A DNA stretch of 36,978 bases from Planctomycetota bacterium (GCA_009691715.1 SIAN01000036.1:1-36978); one strand, 5' to 3'. Counted from the first letter of the stretch, positions 16,108 through 24,674 are shown. Notes: generated from the letters alone by a model not told the origin. Translations and numbers: made by a program.

Positions 16108-16221
16108 TCACTCGATTCCAGTGGGTGCCGAGCGCCAGGCGGCCATCAAGCTCCCGAGCAGGGCGATCAGCGCCACGACCCCGAACGCCACGGCGCCAGC
16201 GGAGAGAGGTTCGTTGCGCAC
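16108..16221 (-). CDS. tiny single-helix membrane protein, 37 aa
   Basis: Starts at GTG: MRNEPLSAGAVAFGVVALI, continues ALLGSLMAAW and ends RSAPTGIE. It has one transmembrane helix of about 20 residues with a Trp at its end. The frame stays open upstream without good starts, so the GTG is inferred from position before the helix. It is the second member of the small-protein run and is 3 nt from the next gene. No family is recognised. Confidence 0.45.
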   Translation of the reverse strand: MRNEPLSAGAVAFGVVALIALLGSLMAAWRSAPTGIE

Positions 16222-16360
16222 GATCGGGCTCCTCGCGTCCGCCGCGACAATGCGCGGCGCGCGGCGGCGACGTTTGCAACCGCCGTGCCCGCTCGCTGTC
16301 GCGGAAGGCGTGTAACTCGATTCGAGCGCGGGCGATGACGATGCAGTCGGCGGGCGCGGC

Positions 16361-16471
16361 TCAGGAGTCGCCCAGCTGGGTGAAGATCGTCGCGTAACAG
16401 GTCCCGATGCCCAAGGCGAGCAGAGCGAGCCCCGCGGCGATGACCGGACCGAATAGCAGAAGCGGAACCAT
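16361..16471 (-). CDS. tiny single-helix membrane protein with ALGIGTC motif, 36 aa
   Basis: Starts MVPLLLFGPVIAAGLALL, continues ALGIGTCYATIFTQLGDS and stops with TGA. A GAGGTG site sits 3-8 nt before ATG. It is one long hydrophobic helix followed by a short polar tail. ALGIGTC followed by an aromatic residue recurs in the second helix of the gene ending at 15698, so these two are paralogues. It is the first gene of the leftward run and faces the radical SAM gene across a gap of about 50 bp. No known family recognised. Confidence 0.52.
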   Translation of the reverse strand: MVPLLLFGPVIAAGLALLALGIGTCYATIFTQLGDS

Positions 16472-16520
16472 GGCACCTCGTTCGCTGCCGGCGCAGTTTC
16501 CGTTCCTGTCCCAGTGAGCG

Positions 16521-17988
16521 ATGCTACGCACCATGGTTGCACAGATGCGCCCCTGGCTCGTCTACGGCGCGACGCAGGCGCTCTGCAGCGAATGCCTGCA
16601 CGTGGTCGAGGCGAAGGAGGTGCTGCAGGACGGCAAGGCCTGGCTGCTGAAGCGCTGCCGGATTCATGGACCGCAGCGCGTGCTGCTCGCCGACGATGTC
16701 GACTACTGGAGAATGGCGCGCGAGGTGTTCCAGAAGGTCGGGGAGCAGGTCGCGCGGCCGAACACGCCGTACCGCTTCGGCTGTCCCTACGACTGCGGAA
16801 TCTGTCCGGAGCACGAGCAGCACGGTTGCCTCACGCTGCTCTAGATCAACGACCACTGCAACCTGCGCTGCCCGACCTGCTACGCCGGCAGCGGGCCCGA
16901 TCGGCCGCTGCAGCGCGACCTCGCGACGATCGAGCGGATGCTCGACGGCATCGTGCGCAACGAGACGGAACCCGACGTGGTGCAGGTCTCGGGCGGGGAG
17001 CCGACGCTCCACCCGCAGTTCTTCGAGATCCTCGACGCCTGCCGTCGCCGGCCGATCCGCCACCTGATGGTGAACACCAACGGCATCCGCATCGCGCAGG
17101 ACGCGGCGTTCACCGACCGGCTGGCGAGCTACGCGCCCGGGTTCGAGATCTACCTCCAGTTCGACAGCCTGCGCGAGGGCCCGTTGCGCGAGCTGCGCGG
17201 CGCTGATCTCCGGCGCGTACGCCTCGACGCACTCGATCGGCTCGACGCACTCAACCTGAGCACGACGCTGGTCGTGACCGTGCGCAAGGGGCTGAACGAC
17301 GACGAGCTCGGTGAGATCCTGCGCTTTGCGATCGGGCGGCGCTGCGTGCGTGGCGTGACGTTCCAGCCGGTGCAGGATGCGGGACGCGTCGACGGGTTCG
17401 AGCCGGCGGCGCATCGCCTCACGCTGACCGAAGTGCGCCGCAAGATCCTCGAGCAGTGCCCGTGGTTCACTCCCGCCGACCTGGTGCCAGTGCCGTGCCA
17501 TCCTGATTGCCTGGCGATGGCGTACGCGCTGAAGCGCCCGCAAGACGGGATCCCGATCACGCCGCTCACGCGGCTGATCCCGCCGGAGGTCCTGCTGAAC
17601 GCCGGTCGCAGCACGATCGCGTTCGAGAAGGACGCGGCACGGCAGAAGGCGTTCGTGAAGGCGTGGTCGGCGGCGCACGGCGCCGATCGGCGCGGCGGCG
17701 GCAATCGCGCAACTGCTCTGCTGCCTGCCGGCGGTGGTGATGGGGCGAGGAAAGGAGATCGGCTACGACCAGTTGTTCCGCGTGATCATCATGAAGTTTC
17801 TCGATCGTCACGACCTCGACCTGCGCACCGTCCGCAAGAGCTGCGTCCACATCGCCCATCCCGACGGCCAGCGGGTCATCCCGTTCGACACCTACAACCT
17901 GCTCTATCGCGACGATCTTGAACAGCGGGTCCTCGCGCCGATCCGAGCGGAGATCGAGTCGTCGTCCAGCCGACGAGCCGCGACTTGA
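16521..17988 (+). pseudogene. radical SAM protein of the tetraether-lipid-synthase type, broken
   Basis: Composite of about 488 codons. N-terminal segment with CSEC (22-25), then CPYDCGICPEHEQHGC just before the radical SAM cluster motif CNLRCPTC (Cys 113, 117, 120), VSGGEPTLHPQF, and C-terminal PVPCHPDC, SCVHIAHPDG and FDTYNLLYRD. This order matches the family that includes the archaeal tetraether synthase Tes, which joins lipid tails by radical chemistry, and its uncharacterised bacterial relatives. Two lesions: TAG at 16842-16844 where relatives have Glu (CLTLL-E-IxxHCN), and a one-base frameshift between about 17689 and 17730 that moves the frame to AIAQLLCCLPAVV. The last codons overlap the next gene (TTGA). 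Recently inactivated or mis-sequenced. Confidence 0.78.
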
Positions 17989-18617
17989 TCCCGGAAGGAA
18001 TCGCTGCGAACGGAATCGCCGGCGTGGGTGCGACGCTGGTCTGCACGGCGCTTGGCATCGCAGCAGCGGCGATCGTCGCACGCCTGCAGCCGCGGCGGGG
18101 CGGGTTGGCGGAGTTGTCGGAGCCGCAACGGTTCGCAGTCATCGTCGGCGCTGTGGTCGGAGCGATCGCAGGCGCCTACGTGCTGCAGTTTCCGGCGGAC
18201 TGGTTCGGCTGGTCGTGGGTGCCGCCTGATTCGCCGATCGACGCGCGACCTCTCGGTGGTCGCACGGTCGTCGGTGGTCTGCTCGGTGGCTGGATCGGCG
18301 TTGAGTGGATGAAGCGGCGCCGCGGCATCACCTTGGCGACCGGCGATTCGTTCGCCGCTCCGCTTGCCGTCGCGCTCGCGTTCGGGCGCGGCGGCTGCAC
18401 GCTTGCAGGCTGTTGCGCTGGGCGAGAATGTGCGCCGGCGTGGTGGGCCCTCGCCGATGCCGCGTACCTGGCGCTCTACGCCCTGCTGCGGGTCGCGCTC
18501 GAGTTCGCGCGCCCGAACCCGCCTCTGCTGCTCGGCGCGAGTTGGGATCAACTGCTGGCACTCGTGCTGTTTGCGCTGGCCAGCGCGACTTGGTGGCGCC
18601 GCCGCCCACTGCGATAG
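17985..18617 (+). CDS. Lgt-like membrane protein, shortened
   Basis: 210 residues, TTG start inside the stop of the radical SAM gene (TTGA), so translation is probably coupled. It resembles prolipoprotein diacylglyceryl transferase: GRTVVGGLLGGWIGVEW, then TGDSFAAPLAVALAFGRGGCTLAGCCAG, matching the Lgt GRxGCFxxGCCYG signature, and the C-terminal helix LYALLRVALEFARPNPPL. The stretch between CCAGRE and LYALLR that normally holds HPTQLYE is missing or very short, so an internal deletion is likely. Lgt transfers diacylglyceryl from phosphatidylglycerol to lipoproteins. Relatives beside a lipid-type radical SAM enzyme may instead act on membrane lipids; that is inference. Confidence 0.66.
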   Translation: MIPEGIAANGIAGVGATLVCTALGIAAAAIVARLQPRRGGLAELSEPQRFAVIVGAVVGAIAGAYVLQFPADWFGWSWVPPDSPIDARPLGGRTVVGGLLGGWIGVEWMKRRRGITLATGDSFAAPLAVALAFGRGGCTLAGCCAGRECAPAWWALADAAYLALYALLRVALEFARPNPPLLLGASWDQLLALVLFALASATWWRRRPLR

Positions 18618-18783
18618 CGCCGCGCACATGTGCTCCTGCGGGAATCCCCGATGGCGCTCCGGCGGTTCGGCGCTACGGATTGCCCCTGCGCGCCTGGCGC
18701 AACGAAGTGAGAAGAGCGGGGGTGAGCGAGGTGACAACGAATCGGCCACGCCGTTCGCGCGCGACGGCGCGAGCGGCGACGAG

Positions 18784-19828
18784 TTGCCGGTCGAGATCGT
18801 CGGCGCGGTCAACTTCGTGCTCAGGTCGCGGCAGATCCCGGGTGCTGTCGTCGGTCTCGTGGCCGGGGACGGCCGGCTGCGCGCGAAGGCGTTCGGCTGG
18901 CGAGACGCAGCGGCGCGCGTGCCGATGACGCGTGAGACACTCTTCCCGATCGGCTCGATCACGCGGTCGATCACGGTTTTTGCGATCGCCGCGCTCGTCG
19001 ACCGCGGCGTGCTGAGCTGGGACGTGACGCTTGGCGACACGTTCGCGTCCGAGGGCGCCGTCCCCGAGGAGGCGAAGGCGATCACGCTGCGACATCTCGC
19101 CACGCATTCGTCGGGCCTGCCGCCGCAACCGGTTGGCTGGGAGGTCGATCCCGCTGGGTCGGAGCCGGTCCCCTACCAGACGAGCGACCTGTTCGACGCG
19201 CTGCGATGCCCTGCTGGGCGTCGTGCTGGAACGGTCCTCCGGGCAGGTCTAAGCCGACGCCATTGAGACGCTGGTGCTCGCACCGCTCTCGATGCGCGAC
19301 AGCGGGGTCGGGGCGATCGCCGACCAGCGCCAACGCGTTGCATTCGGCCATTGCTGGTGCGATGGGAAGCTCGTCGAACAGCTGCCGGCGGCGCTCGGCG
19401 ACTTCGCCGCGGTCGGTGGCGTCTACTCGAGCGTCGACGACATGGCGCGATTCATCGCGGCGCAGTTCGCCACCGGTGGACCATGGAGCGCGGTGATGCT
19501 GGCCGACAGGCACCGACCGATCGTGCCCGTGCCCCTATCAGGAGGGCGCCACGCGTCGATCGGCTGGTTCATCGAATCGGTGCCGCAATTCGGGAGGCTG
19601 CTCGCGAACGTCGGCCAGGTCGGAGGTGCGAGCGCCGTGATCGCAGCCGACCTCGACAGTGGCGACCACCTGGTCGTGCTCGCCAATGCCGATCAGAGCG
19701 CCGCCGAGCAGATCGCGCGCGCGATCTTCCGGCAGATCGAGGACCGCGACGGCGGCTGGCATTACCGAAACGAGCCGAGGATCGACGTGCCCCCTACGCC
19801 GCCCCTTTGGCCTTCGCCTGCTCCGTGA
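18784..19828 (+). pseudogene. serine hydrolase (beta-lactamase/PBP4 type), degraded
   Basis: Beginning with a possible TTG at 18784 the frame reads VNFVLRSRQIPGAVVGLVAGDG, then FPIGSITRSIT, where the SxxK catalytic motif has Arg for Lys, and ATHSSGLPPQP. After DLFDALR (about 19205) the frame shifts: LLGVVLERSSGQV, TAA at 19250, then ADAIETLVLAPLSMRDSG, VGGVYSSVDDMARF and C-terminal GWFIESVPQ. About 20-30 residues that normally carry PGxxxxYSN are absent at the shift. So there is a deletion, a frameshift, a stop and a lost catalytic residue. No signal peptide survives. The N-terminal boundary is uncertain; the end overlaps the DUF2961 gene by 35 bp. Confidence 0.78.
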
Positions 19829-20906
19829 GCTCGGGCTCACGCCACAGATCAGCGCTGCGCTCTTCCCACGTCGCGAGCGGCATCATTCGGTGGCTCGGCG
19901 TCGGCTCGTACCAGAACGTCGCGCAACTCCAGTCATCGGCCGTCTCGCACAGGCTTCCGTCGCGCCAGCCGATCTGCTGCACGACGACGCGCGCCTCCTT
20001 CTGCCACAGCACCGGATCGGGGAGGTGCCAGCGATAGATGGAGCTGAACCGGCCGCTCTTCAGCGCCGTGCCGTGGTAGAGCGACGGTCGAGCCGCGTGG
20101 ACGCCTGAGAAGCCCGACCAATCGTCGGCACCGGGCCCGCAAAGCGTCGGGAACGCCTGGTCGCCGTCGACGAAGACCTTCACCTCGCCCTCGCCCCAGA
20201 AGGCGTCGCCGAGTGCGCGCACGCCGATGACCGAGCCGAGGTAGCGCCCGCGTCCCTGGCGCAGCGGCAACAGTTCGAAGTCGCGTTGTGGTGTGGTGGG
20301 GTTCTCGCGCCGGAACGCGACGTGCAGCCGGCCGACCTGCGACTCGTGCGCGTCGCCCAGCGTGGCCGCAATCTGGAACGCGAACGGCAGCGCGTCGTCA
20401 CTGTCGTTTTCGAGCGTCAGGCGTGCGCGCGCCCGGAACGGCATCGGCAGCCAGAGGTGGAACGACCCGTGCAGCTCGGCCGAGTGGACGGCGCTGGTGA
20501 AGCCGACGACCTTGCCGTGCGCGCAGCCCATCAAGTCGCCGAGCGGACACTCGAAGCTCGGGTACTCCTGGTCGTCCCACCACGCGCGCACGATCAGCCC
20601 GCGCAGCGCGGCCGGTGTTGGCACCGTCGCGCACCAGAGGTCGCGGAACGTGCCCGGCCCTTCGACGTCGGCGAGCTGCAGCGTCTCGCCCGGCTGGATC
20701 AGCCGCGCCGGCGCACCTTTGCGGCCGACGCCGAGCGGACTCGCCGCCCGCCCGCCCATGCCGGGAGCGCCCGACGGGTTCTCGAAGTTGATCCAGCGGG
20801 TCTGGAGCCTGGGGTCGAGCAGGTAGGGGTGCACGCGACTTCCTGCATTCGAGAGCGGAGCTGCCAATCGTTGCGCCGCGTTCGCAGCGCGGTCAGCGGG
20901 CGCCAT
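19794..20906 (-). CDS. DUF2961 (GH172-like) protein
   Basis: 370 residues; ATG preceded by GGAGAAGA. Family marks in order: RWINFENPSGAPGMGG near 35-50, IQPGETLQLADVEGPGTFRDLW, VRAWWDDQEYPSFECPLGDLMG, LWLPMPFRARARL, WGEGEVKVFVDGDQAFPTLCG and YRWHLPDPVLWQKEARVVVQ. Characterised GH172 members act on fructofuranose or arabinofuranose glycans as trimeric enzymes. The family GTGTEDYF motif, whose Glu is thought to be catalytic, reads GPGADDWS here, so the Glu is Asp. No signal peptide is seen, so the cellular location is unclear. It follows a hairpin after the PqqB-like gene. Confidence 0.85.
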   Translation of the reverse strand: MAPADRAANAAQRLAAPLSNAGSRVHPYLLDPRLQTRWINFENPSGAPGMGGRAASPLGVGRKGAPARLIQPGETLQLADVEGPGTFRDLWCATVPTPAALRGLIVRAWWDDQEYPSFECPLGDLMGCAHGKVVGFTSAVHSAELHGSFHLWLPMPFRARARLTLENDSDDALPFAFQIAATLGDAHESQVGRLHVAFRRENPTTPQRDFELLPLRQGRGRYLGSVIGVRALGDAFWGEGEVKVFVDGDQAFPTLCGPGADDWSGFSGVHAARPSLYHGTALKSGRFSSIYRWHLPDPVLWQKEARVVVQQIGWRDGSLCETADDWSCATFWYEPTPSHRMMPLATWEERSADLWREPELTEQAKAKGAA

Positions 20907-20984
20907 TCTTCTCCGCGCGGCTCGCGGATGGGAGCGTCGATGCGGCGGACCGTGCGGGAATGTTCTTCCGCAGGCGACAACTTG

Positions 20985-21035
20985 GTTCGGGAGCAAACCG
21001 TCGTTCGTCTTCCGAGCGGCGGTTTGCTCCCGAAC
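20985..21035 (-). terminator. long hairpin between PqqB-like and DUF2961 genes
   Basis: A perfect 16-bp inverted repeat (GTTCGGGAGCAAACCG with CGGTTTGCTCCCGAAC) continues inward through about seven more pairs, partly G-T, to a loop of about five bases (TCTTC). It begins 11 nt after the stop of the PqqB-like gene on the minus strand. No T-run follows on either strand, so it may be a terminator of unusual kind, an mRNA-stabilising hairpin or a dispersed palindromic element. Confidence 0.55.
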
Positions 21036-21046
21036 TGAATCGCCGG

Positions 21047-22141
21047 TCACAGGCCGAACGTGCGGCCGTCGTCCAGCACGTGCATGCCGGCGGCGATGAC
21101 CGCGCGCCACGCACTGCCGCCTTCGGTGGCGGCGGCGTTGGTGTGGTTCAGGTGGGTGAAGAAGATCTTCTCGCGCGTGGCGAGAGGAAGCGCGCGGAAC
21201 CGTTCGATCGACTCGGCGATGAAGGGGTGCGGGATTTCCTTCATGCTGCGGCCGGCGATTTCGCCATCGGCGAAGAAGCAGCCGTCGATCAGCGCGATGT
21301 CGACGGCGCCGATCGCCTGTTCGATGGTCCGGATGCCGCCGTTTGAGCCGTTGCTCGCCCCGCCGGTGGAGCTGTCGCTCGGCGGTATCCAGGTGTCAAA
21401 CGCCTCCCACTTGTCGATGTCCGGAAGGTAGAGCAGGTCGCGATTCGGGCCGTCGATGATGAAGCCGACCGTGTCGGAGAATTCGTCGCGGTGCGGCACG
21501 CGGAAGCAGCGGACCTTCAAGTCGGGCGCCAGCTCGACAGCGACCTCGGGATCGAGTTCGCGCAAGTCGAGGCGCTCCTCCTCGACCATCAGCTTCCACG
21601 GCCCGTTGTCGCGCAGGAAGCTCGCGAATCGCGGCGTGACCCAGGTCGGCAGCGCCTTCACCGCGTATGCCTCGCGCCCGAGTTCGAGCAGTCCCCCGTA
21701 GTGCCCCATGTGCGCATGCGTCAGGAACACCCCCTCGAACAGCGGCGGCCGCGGCCCCTCCATCGCGCGCGTCTCCGGATGGCCGCGCGCCAGTTCCATC
21801 TGCGCGCGAAGATCGGGCGTGCAGTCGAACAGCCAACGCCGTCCGTCGCGCGGATCGCACAGCAGCAGCGACGTGACCAGCCGACGCCGCGCCGGATCCC
21901 GTCGAGCCAGGGTGCAGCACGGCTTCTCGCAGCCGAGATGGGGGAGGCCTCCGTCTTGGGCGGTGCCGAGCACGACGACGTAGGGTGCAGTCGTCGGCAA
22001 CTCGGTGGCGGACTCGTCGTCGGCGGCAGCGGATGGCGAGGGCGCGACACCGGACTCGACTCGCGCGACGCAACCCGTCAGAAGGGAAGCACCCGCTGCT
22101 GTGAGCAACTGCAAGAGGGGAGTCACCCGCGAAAAGCTCAT
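21047..22141 (-). CDS. PqqB-like metallo-hydrolase lipoprotein
   Basis: 364 residues. Lipoprotein signal with lipobox LLTGC, Cys at residue 24, then an Ala/Ser/Glu-rich linker and the domain from about residue 52. LGTAQDGGLPHLGC with CC nearby matches the start of PqqB and relatives. The metal motif is THAHMGH (about 140-146), in which the usual Asp of HxHxDH is Gly. The later HRDEFSDTVGF, LLYLPDIDKWEAF, DGCFFADGE and EIPHPFIAES segments, plus FFTHLNHTN, are typical. True PqqB is a cytoplasmic oxygenase-like enzyme of PQQ biosynthesis; this is an envelope-anchored cousin and no other pqq gene is present. The start overlaps the toroid gene stop by 1 bp. Confidence 0.82.
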   Translation of the reverse strand: MSFSRVTPLLQLLTAAGASLLTGCVARVESGVAPSPSAAADDESATELPTTAPYVVVLGTAQDGGLPHLGCEKPCCTLARRDPARRRLVTSLLLCDPRDGRRWLFDCTPDLRAQMELARGHPETRAMEGPRPPLFEGVFLTHAHMGHYGGLLELGREAYAVKALPTWVTPRFASFLRDNGPWKLMVEEERLDLRELDPEVAVELAPDLKVRCFRVPHRDEFSDTVGFIIDGPNRDLLYLPDIDKWEAFDTWIPPSDSSTGGASNGSNGGIRTIEQAIGAVDIALIDGCFFADGEIAGRSMKEIPHPFIAESIERFRALPLATREKIFFTHLNHTNAAATEGGSAWRAVIAAGMHVLDDGRTFGL

Positions 22142-23433
22142 CACGATCCCGCCGTCGTGTCGGCGGCGGCTTTCGCGGCATCGTTTGCGGGCGCGGTGGC
22201 CGGCTCCTCGACCGGCTCCGCCACCGCTTCCGGCATCACCGTCTCGAGCCATCCCTTCGGTGCGCGGCTCAACGCCAGCAGCGCGAAGGCCGTTCCGTAG
22301 TGGTCGTGGTAGTTGTAGAGCGGATAGTCCCAGAACGCGCCGTTCGGCTGCCGGCAATAAAGCACACCTCGCGCGAGCCACGGATAGAGCTCGGCCTGTT
22401 GCTCGGCGGTCAGCTTCTCTTCGAGCGCGAGCGCGGCGTAGTAGAAGCCGTACAGATAGAAGTAGCCGCTGATGTTGTACCACGCTTCGTGCGGCACCGG
22501 CCGGCGCACGGCGATCTGCTGGAAGCCCACATACTTGCGCACGAGGTTGTCGATGGCTTCGTGCCACTTGACCGCGCGACGCGGCGTCTTGCCAAACAGC
22601 TCGAGCGCGTAGAGGTTGCCCGGCGTCCGGCACGCCGAACCCTTCGGCTCGTTGATCCCGCGCCGCGGCATCTGCCAGAGGTAGCGCCCGTAGAGGAACG
22701 ACCCTTCCGGCGTCTGATCCAGGGCCAAGCGCTCGAGTGCCTTCGCCACCAAGCCCGCCGGCGCCTTTTCCCCCAGCCGCTCGGCCCGCGCGACGCCGAT
22801 CAGCACCGTCGCCGTGGTGAAACTCATCTCTGAATCGCTCGGTGGGATCGACTGCAAGTCGAAGTCGAGGTAGCTGAAGCCGCCGTCCAGGATCTGGTAG
22901 CTCGGCAACCGGTCGAGCATCGCCCGGCACGCCGCGCGAATCTGTGGCATCCGCGGATCGTCAGGATGGCGCGCACCGAATTCACCGAGCGCCTGCAAGC
23001 CGTAGCCGAATGCCCAGGTGTTGTAGAACTCCATCCCGTTCGGCCGACCAATGTGATGGCGAGCGATCAGGAAGTCGACGCCGTGGCTGGCCGCCGCCGC
23101 CGCCGTGTCCGCCGGCCGCGCGGACTGATCGAGCGCCATCACGCACAACGCCGACGTCGCATACCCGAACGCCTCGAGCGAGCCCGGCACCGTCGCCAGG
23201 ATCTCCCAGCCGCGCGCCGTGTGGTGCGTCCCGAACGAGCCGTCCTTGTTCTGATTCGCGACCAGCCAGTCTCGTCCCGCGTCGATCGCCCGCACCGTCT
23301 CCTGCCGCAGCGCCTCGCCGCGCAGTTCCGTAGCGGCCGGCCCGAACACCGGCTTGCCGCCGGTGGCGTCGTCATCCGCCGCGAGCGTTGCCGCCGCGAG
23401 CGTTGCCGCCGCGATCCAGCCGATGCCGTTCAC
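22141..23433 (-). CDS. exported alpha/alpha-toroid (prenyltransferase-repeat) protein
   Basis: 430 residues with an N-terminal signal sequence MNGIGWIAAATLAAATLA. The body has repeated features of the terpenoid cyclase/protein prenyltransferase toroid: DWLVANQNKDGSFG, TSALCVMALDQS, GVDFLIARHH, then GGFSYLDFD and the C-terminal NGAFWDYPLYNYHDHYGTAFALLAL. No DxDD or squalene cyclase signature is obvious, so enzymatic cyclisation is not supported. The C-terminus is an Ala/Glu/Pro-rich tail. ATGA overlap with the membrane-fusion gene and 1-bp overlap with the PqqB-like gene define an operon; the product probably works in the periplasm with both neighbours. Confidence 0.84.
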   Translation of the reverse strand: MNGIGWIAAATLAAATLAADDDATGGKPVFGPAATELRGEALRQETVRAIDAGRDWLVANQNKDGSFGTHHTARGWEILATVPGSLEAFGYATSALCVMALDQSARPADTAAAAASHGVDFLIARHHIGRPNGMEFYNTWAFGYGLQALGEFGARHPDDPRMPQIRAACRAMLDRLPSYQILDGGFSYLDFDLQSIPPSDSEMSFTTATVLIGVARAERLGEKAPAGLVAKALERLALDQTPEGSFLYGRYLWQMPRRGINEPKGSACRTPGNLYALELFGKTPRRAVKWHEAIDNLVRKYVGFQQIAVRRPVPHEAWYNISGYFYLYGFYYAALALEEKLTAEQQAELYPWLARGVLYCRQPNGAFWDYPLYNYHDHYGTAFALLALSRAPKGWLETVMPEAVAEPVEEPATAPANDAAKAAADTTAGS

Positions 23434-24674
23434 GATCCGGCCCGCTTCGGCAGTTCGATCACGATCTTGCAGCGCATCCCGACGACGAAGCTCGGCTCCA
23501 TCGCGCCGTCGAGTTCGACCGTCGCCTCGTAGCTGTTCTCGGCGCCGCTCGCGCTGCGCGGATCGGGGAAGCGCTCGTAGCGCAACCGGCCAACCAGCGT
23601 GCGCGCCGCATCCGCCGCCGGGATCACCTTCACCGCCAGATTCTGGTCGAGCTTCAAGACCTGCGATTCGGGCAGGTCGAGCGCCACGGCCAGCGCACCC
23701 GGCTGCGCGAGCGTGAACAGCGTCGCGCCAGCGCCGACCGCCGCGTCGACTTGATGGCGCGCCGCGCCGCGCCCCGGTTCGTAGTCGGCCATCGCTCCAT
23801 GGAGCACGATGCCGTCCTTCGCCGCGCGCACGACCATCCGCTCGCGATCGCGCCGCAGCTTCGCCACCCGCTCGTTTGCGTCGCCCATCTCCGGTTCGAG
23901 GCGCACCAAGCCGTCGTCGCGGCTGCGCTTCTCCATCTCGAGTTGGCGCGCGAGGCGGTCACGGCCGGTCTTCGCGTCGCGCACGGCGCGCTTCTTAGCC
24001 TTCGCGACCTCCGGTTCGCTCACCTCTTCGTCGAGGCGACGCCGCGCCTTCTGGATCTCGTACGAGGCGAGACTGCGCGCGAGCTGTCGGCGCGACCGCT
24101 TGAGCACGATCTCCTCGGTCGCATCGGTCAGCTCATCCGCCGTGTACATCTTCTCGAGCTGCGAAAGCTCGTCCTTCTGGTCCTCGAGCCCGTCCTGTGT
24201 GTAGCCGTCGTTCAGCTCGACACCGCGGCGCTTGAGTTCGATCTCGGTCTTCTCGTAGACGGATTGCGCCTGCTCGGCCTTCTCGACCGCTTCGATCGCG
24301 TCGGCGAGGCGCTGGTCGGCCGCCTCCTGCTCCGTCCGCGCCTGCTCGCGCTGGTTCTGGTGGCGGATCTCGGTCGAGCGCAGGTCGCGCTCCGCGGCCG
24401 CGATCGCGCCATCGACATCGTCGAGCTTGAATCGCGCGATCACCTCGCCGCCACGTACGGGAGTGCCGTGCGCGACCACCTCGACCAGTTTCAGGCCGCC
24501 CTGATAGCCCTCGAGCTCGAGCTTCACTTCGGTCGCCTCGGCCGGCACAAACGTGCCGTTGCGCTCGATCGGCGCGGGCGCGGCTTGCGGCGGCGCATCC
24601 TGCAGCGGTGCAGCTGCGAGAGTCACGGCGAACACGCTGATCACGAGTGCGCACTTCGAACGGGTCACGAACAC
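23430..24674 (-). CDS. HlyD/MFP-like periplasmic adaptor with long coiled coil
   Basis: 414 residues. The GTG at 24674 is chosen because GGGAGG lies 7 nt before it; an ATG 15 nt upstream would put that site inside the gene. A signal peptide (CALVISVFAVTLAAA) leads to a barrel/lipoyl half (ATEVKLELEGYQGGLKLVEV, GGEVIARFKLDDVDGAI), a long charged coiled coil at about 90-290 (many Glu, Lys, Arg, Gln), the second lipoyl half VRAAKDGIVLHG and a beta-barrel domain (LDLPESQVLKLD). Such proteins bridge inner and outer membrane transport components, but no transporter gene is adjacent, so the partner is unknown. First gene of the leftward operon. Confidence 0.82.
   Translation of the reverse strand: MFVTRSKCALVISVFAVTLAAAPLQDAPPQAAPAPIERNGTFVPAEATEVKLELEGYQGGLKLVEVVAHGTPVRGGEVIARFKLDDVDGAIAAAERDLRSTEIRHQNQREQARTEQEAADQRLADAIEAVEKAEQAQSVYEKTEIELKRRGVELNDGYTQDGLEDQKDELSQLEKMYTADELTDATEEIVLKRSRRQLARSLASYEIQKARRRLDEEVSEPEVAKAKKRAVRDAKTGRDRLARQLEMEKRSRDDGLVRLEPEMGDANERVAKLRRDRERMVVRAAKDGIVLHGAMADYEPGRGAARHQVDAAVGAGATLFTLAQPGALAVALDLPESQVLKLDQNLAVKVIPAADAARTLVGRLRYERFPDPRSASGAENSYEATVELDGAMEPSFVVGMRCKIVIELPKRAGS

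Noticed and set aside
15812..16844. TAG reassigned to an amino acid
   Set aside because: TAG ends hisS, the Lgt-like gene and the second VCBS gene at sensible places, so it is a normal stop; the two in-frame TAGs are better explained as mutations or errors.
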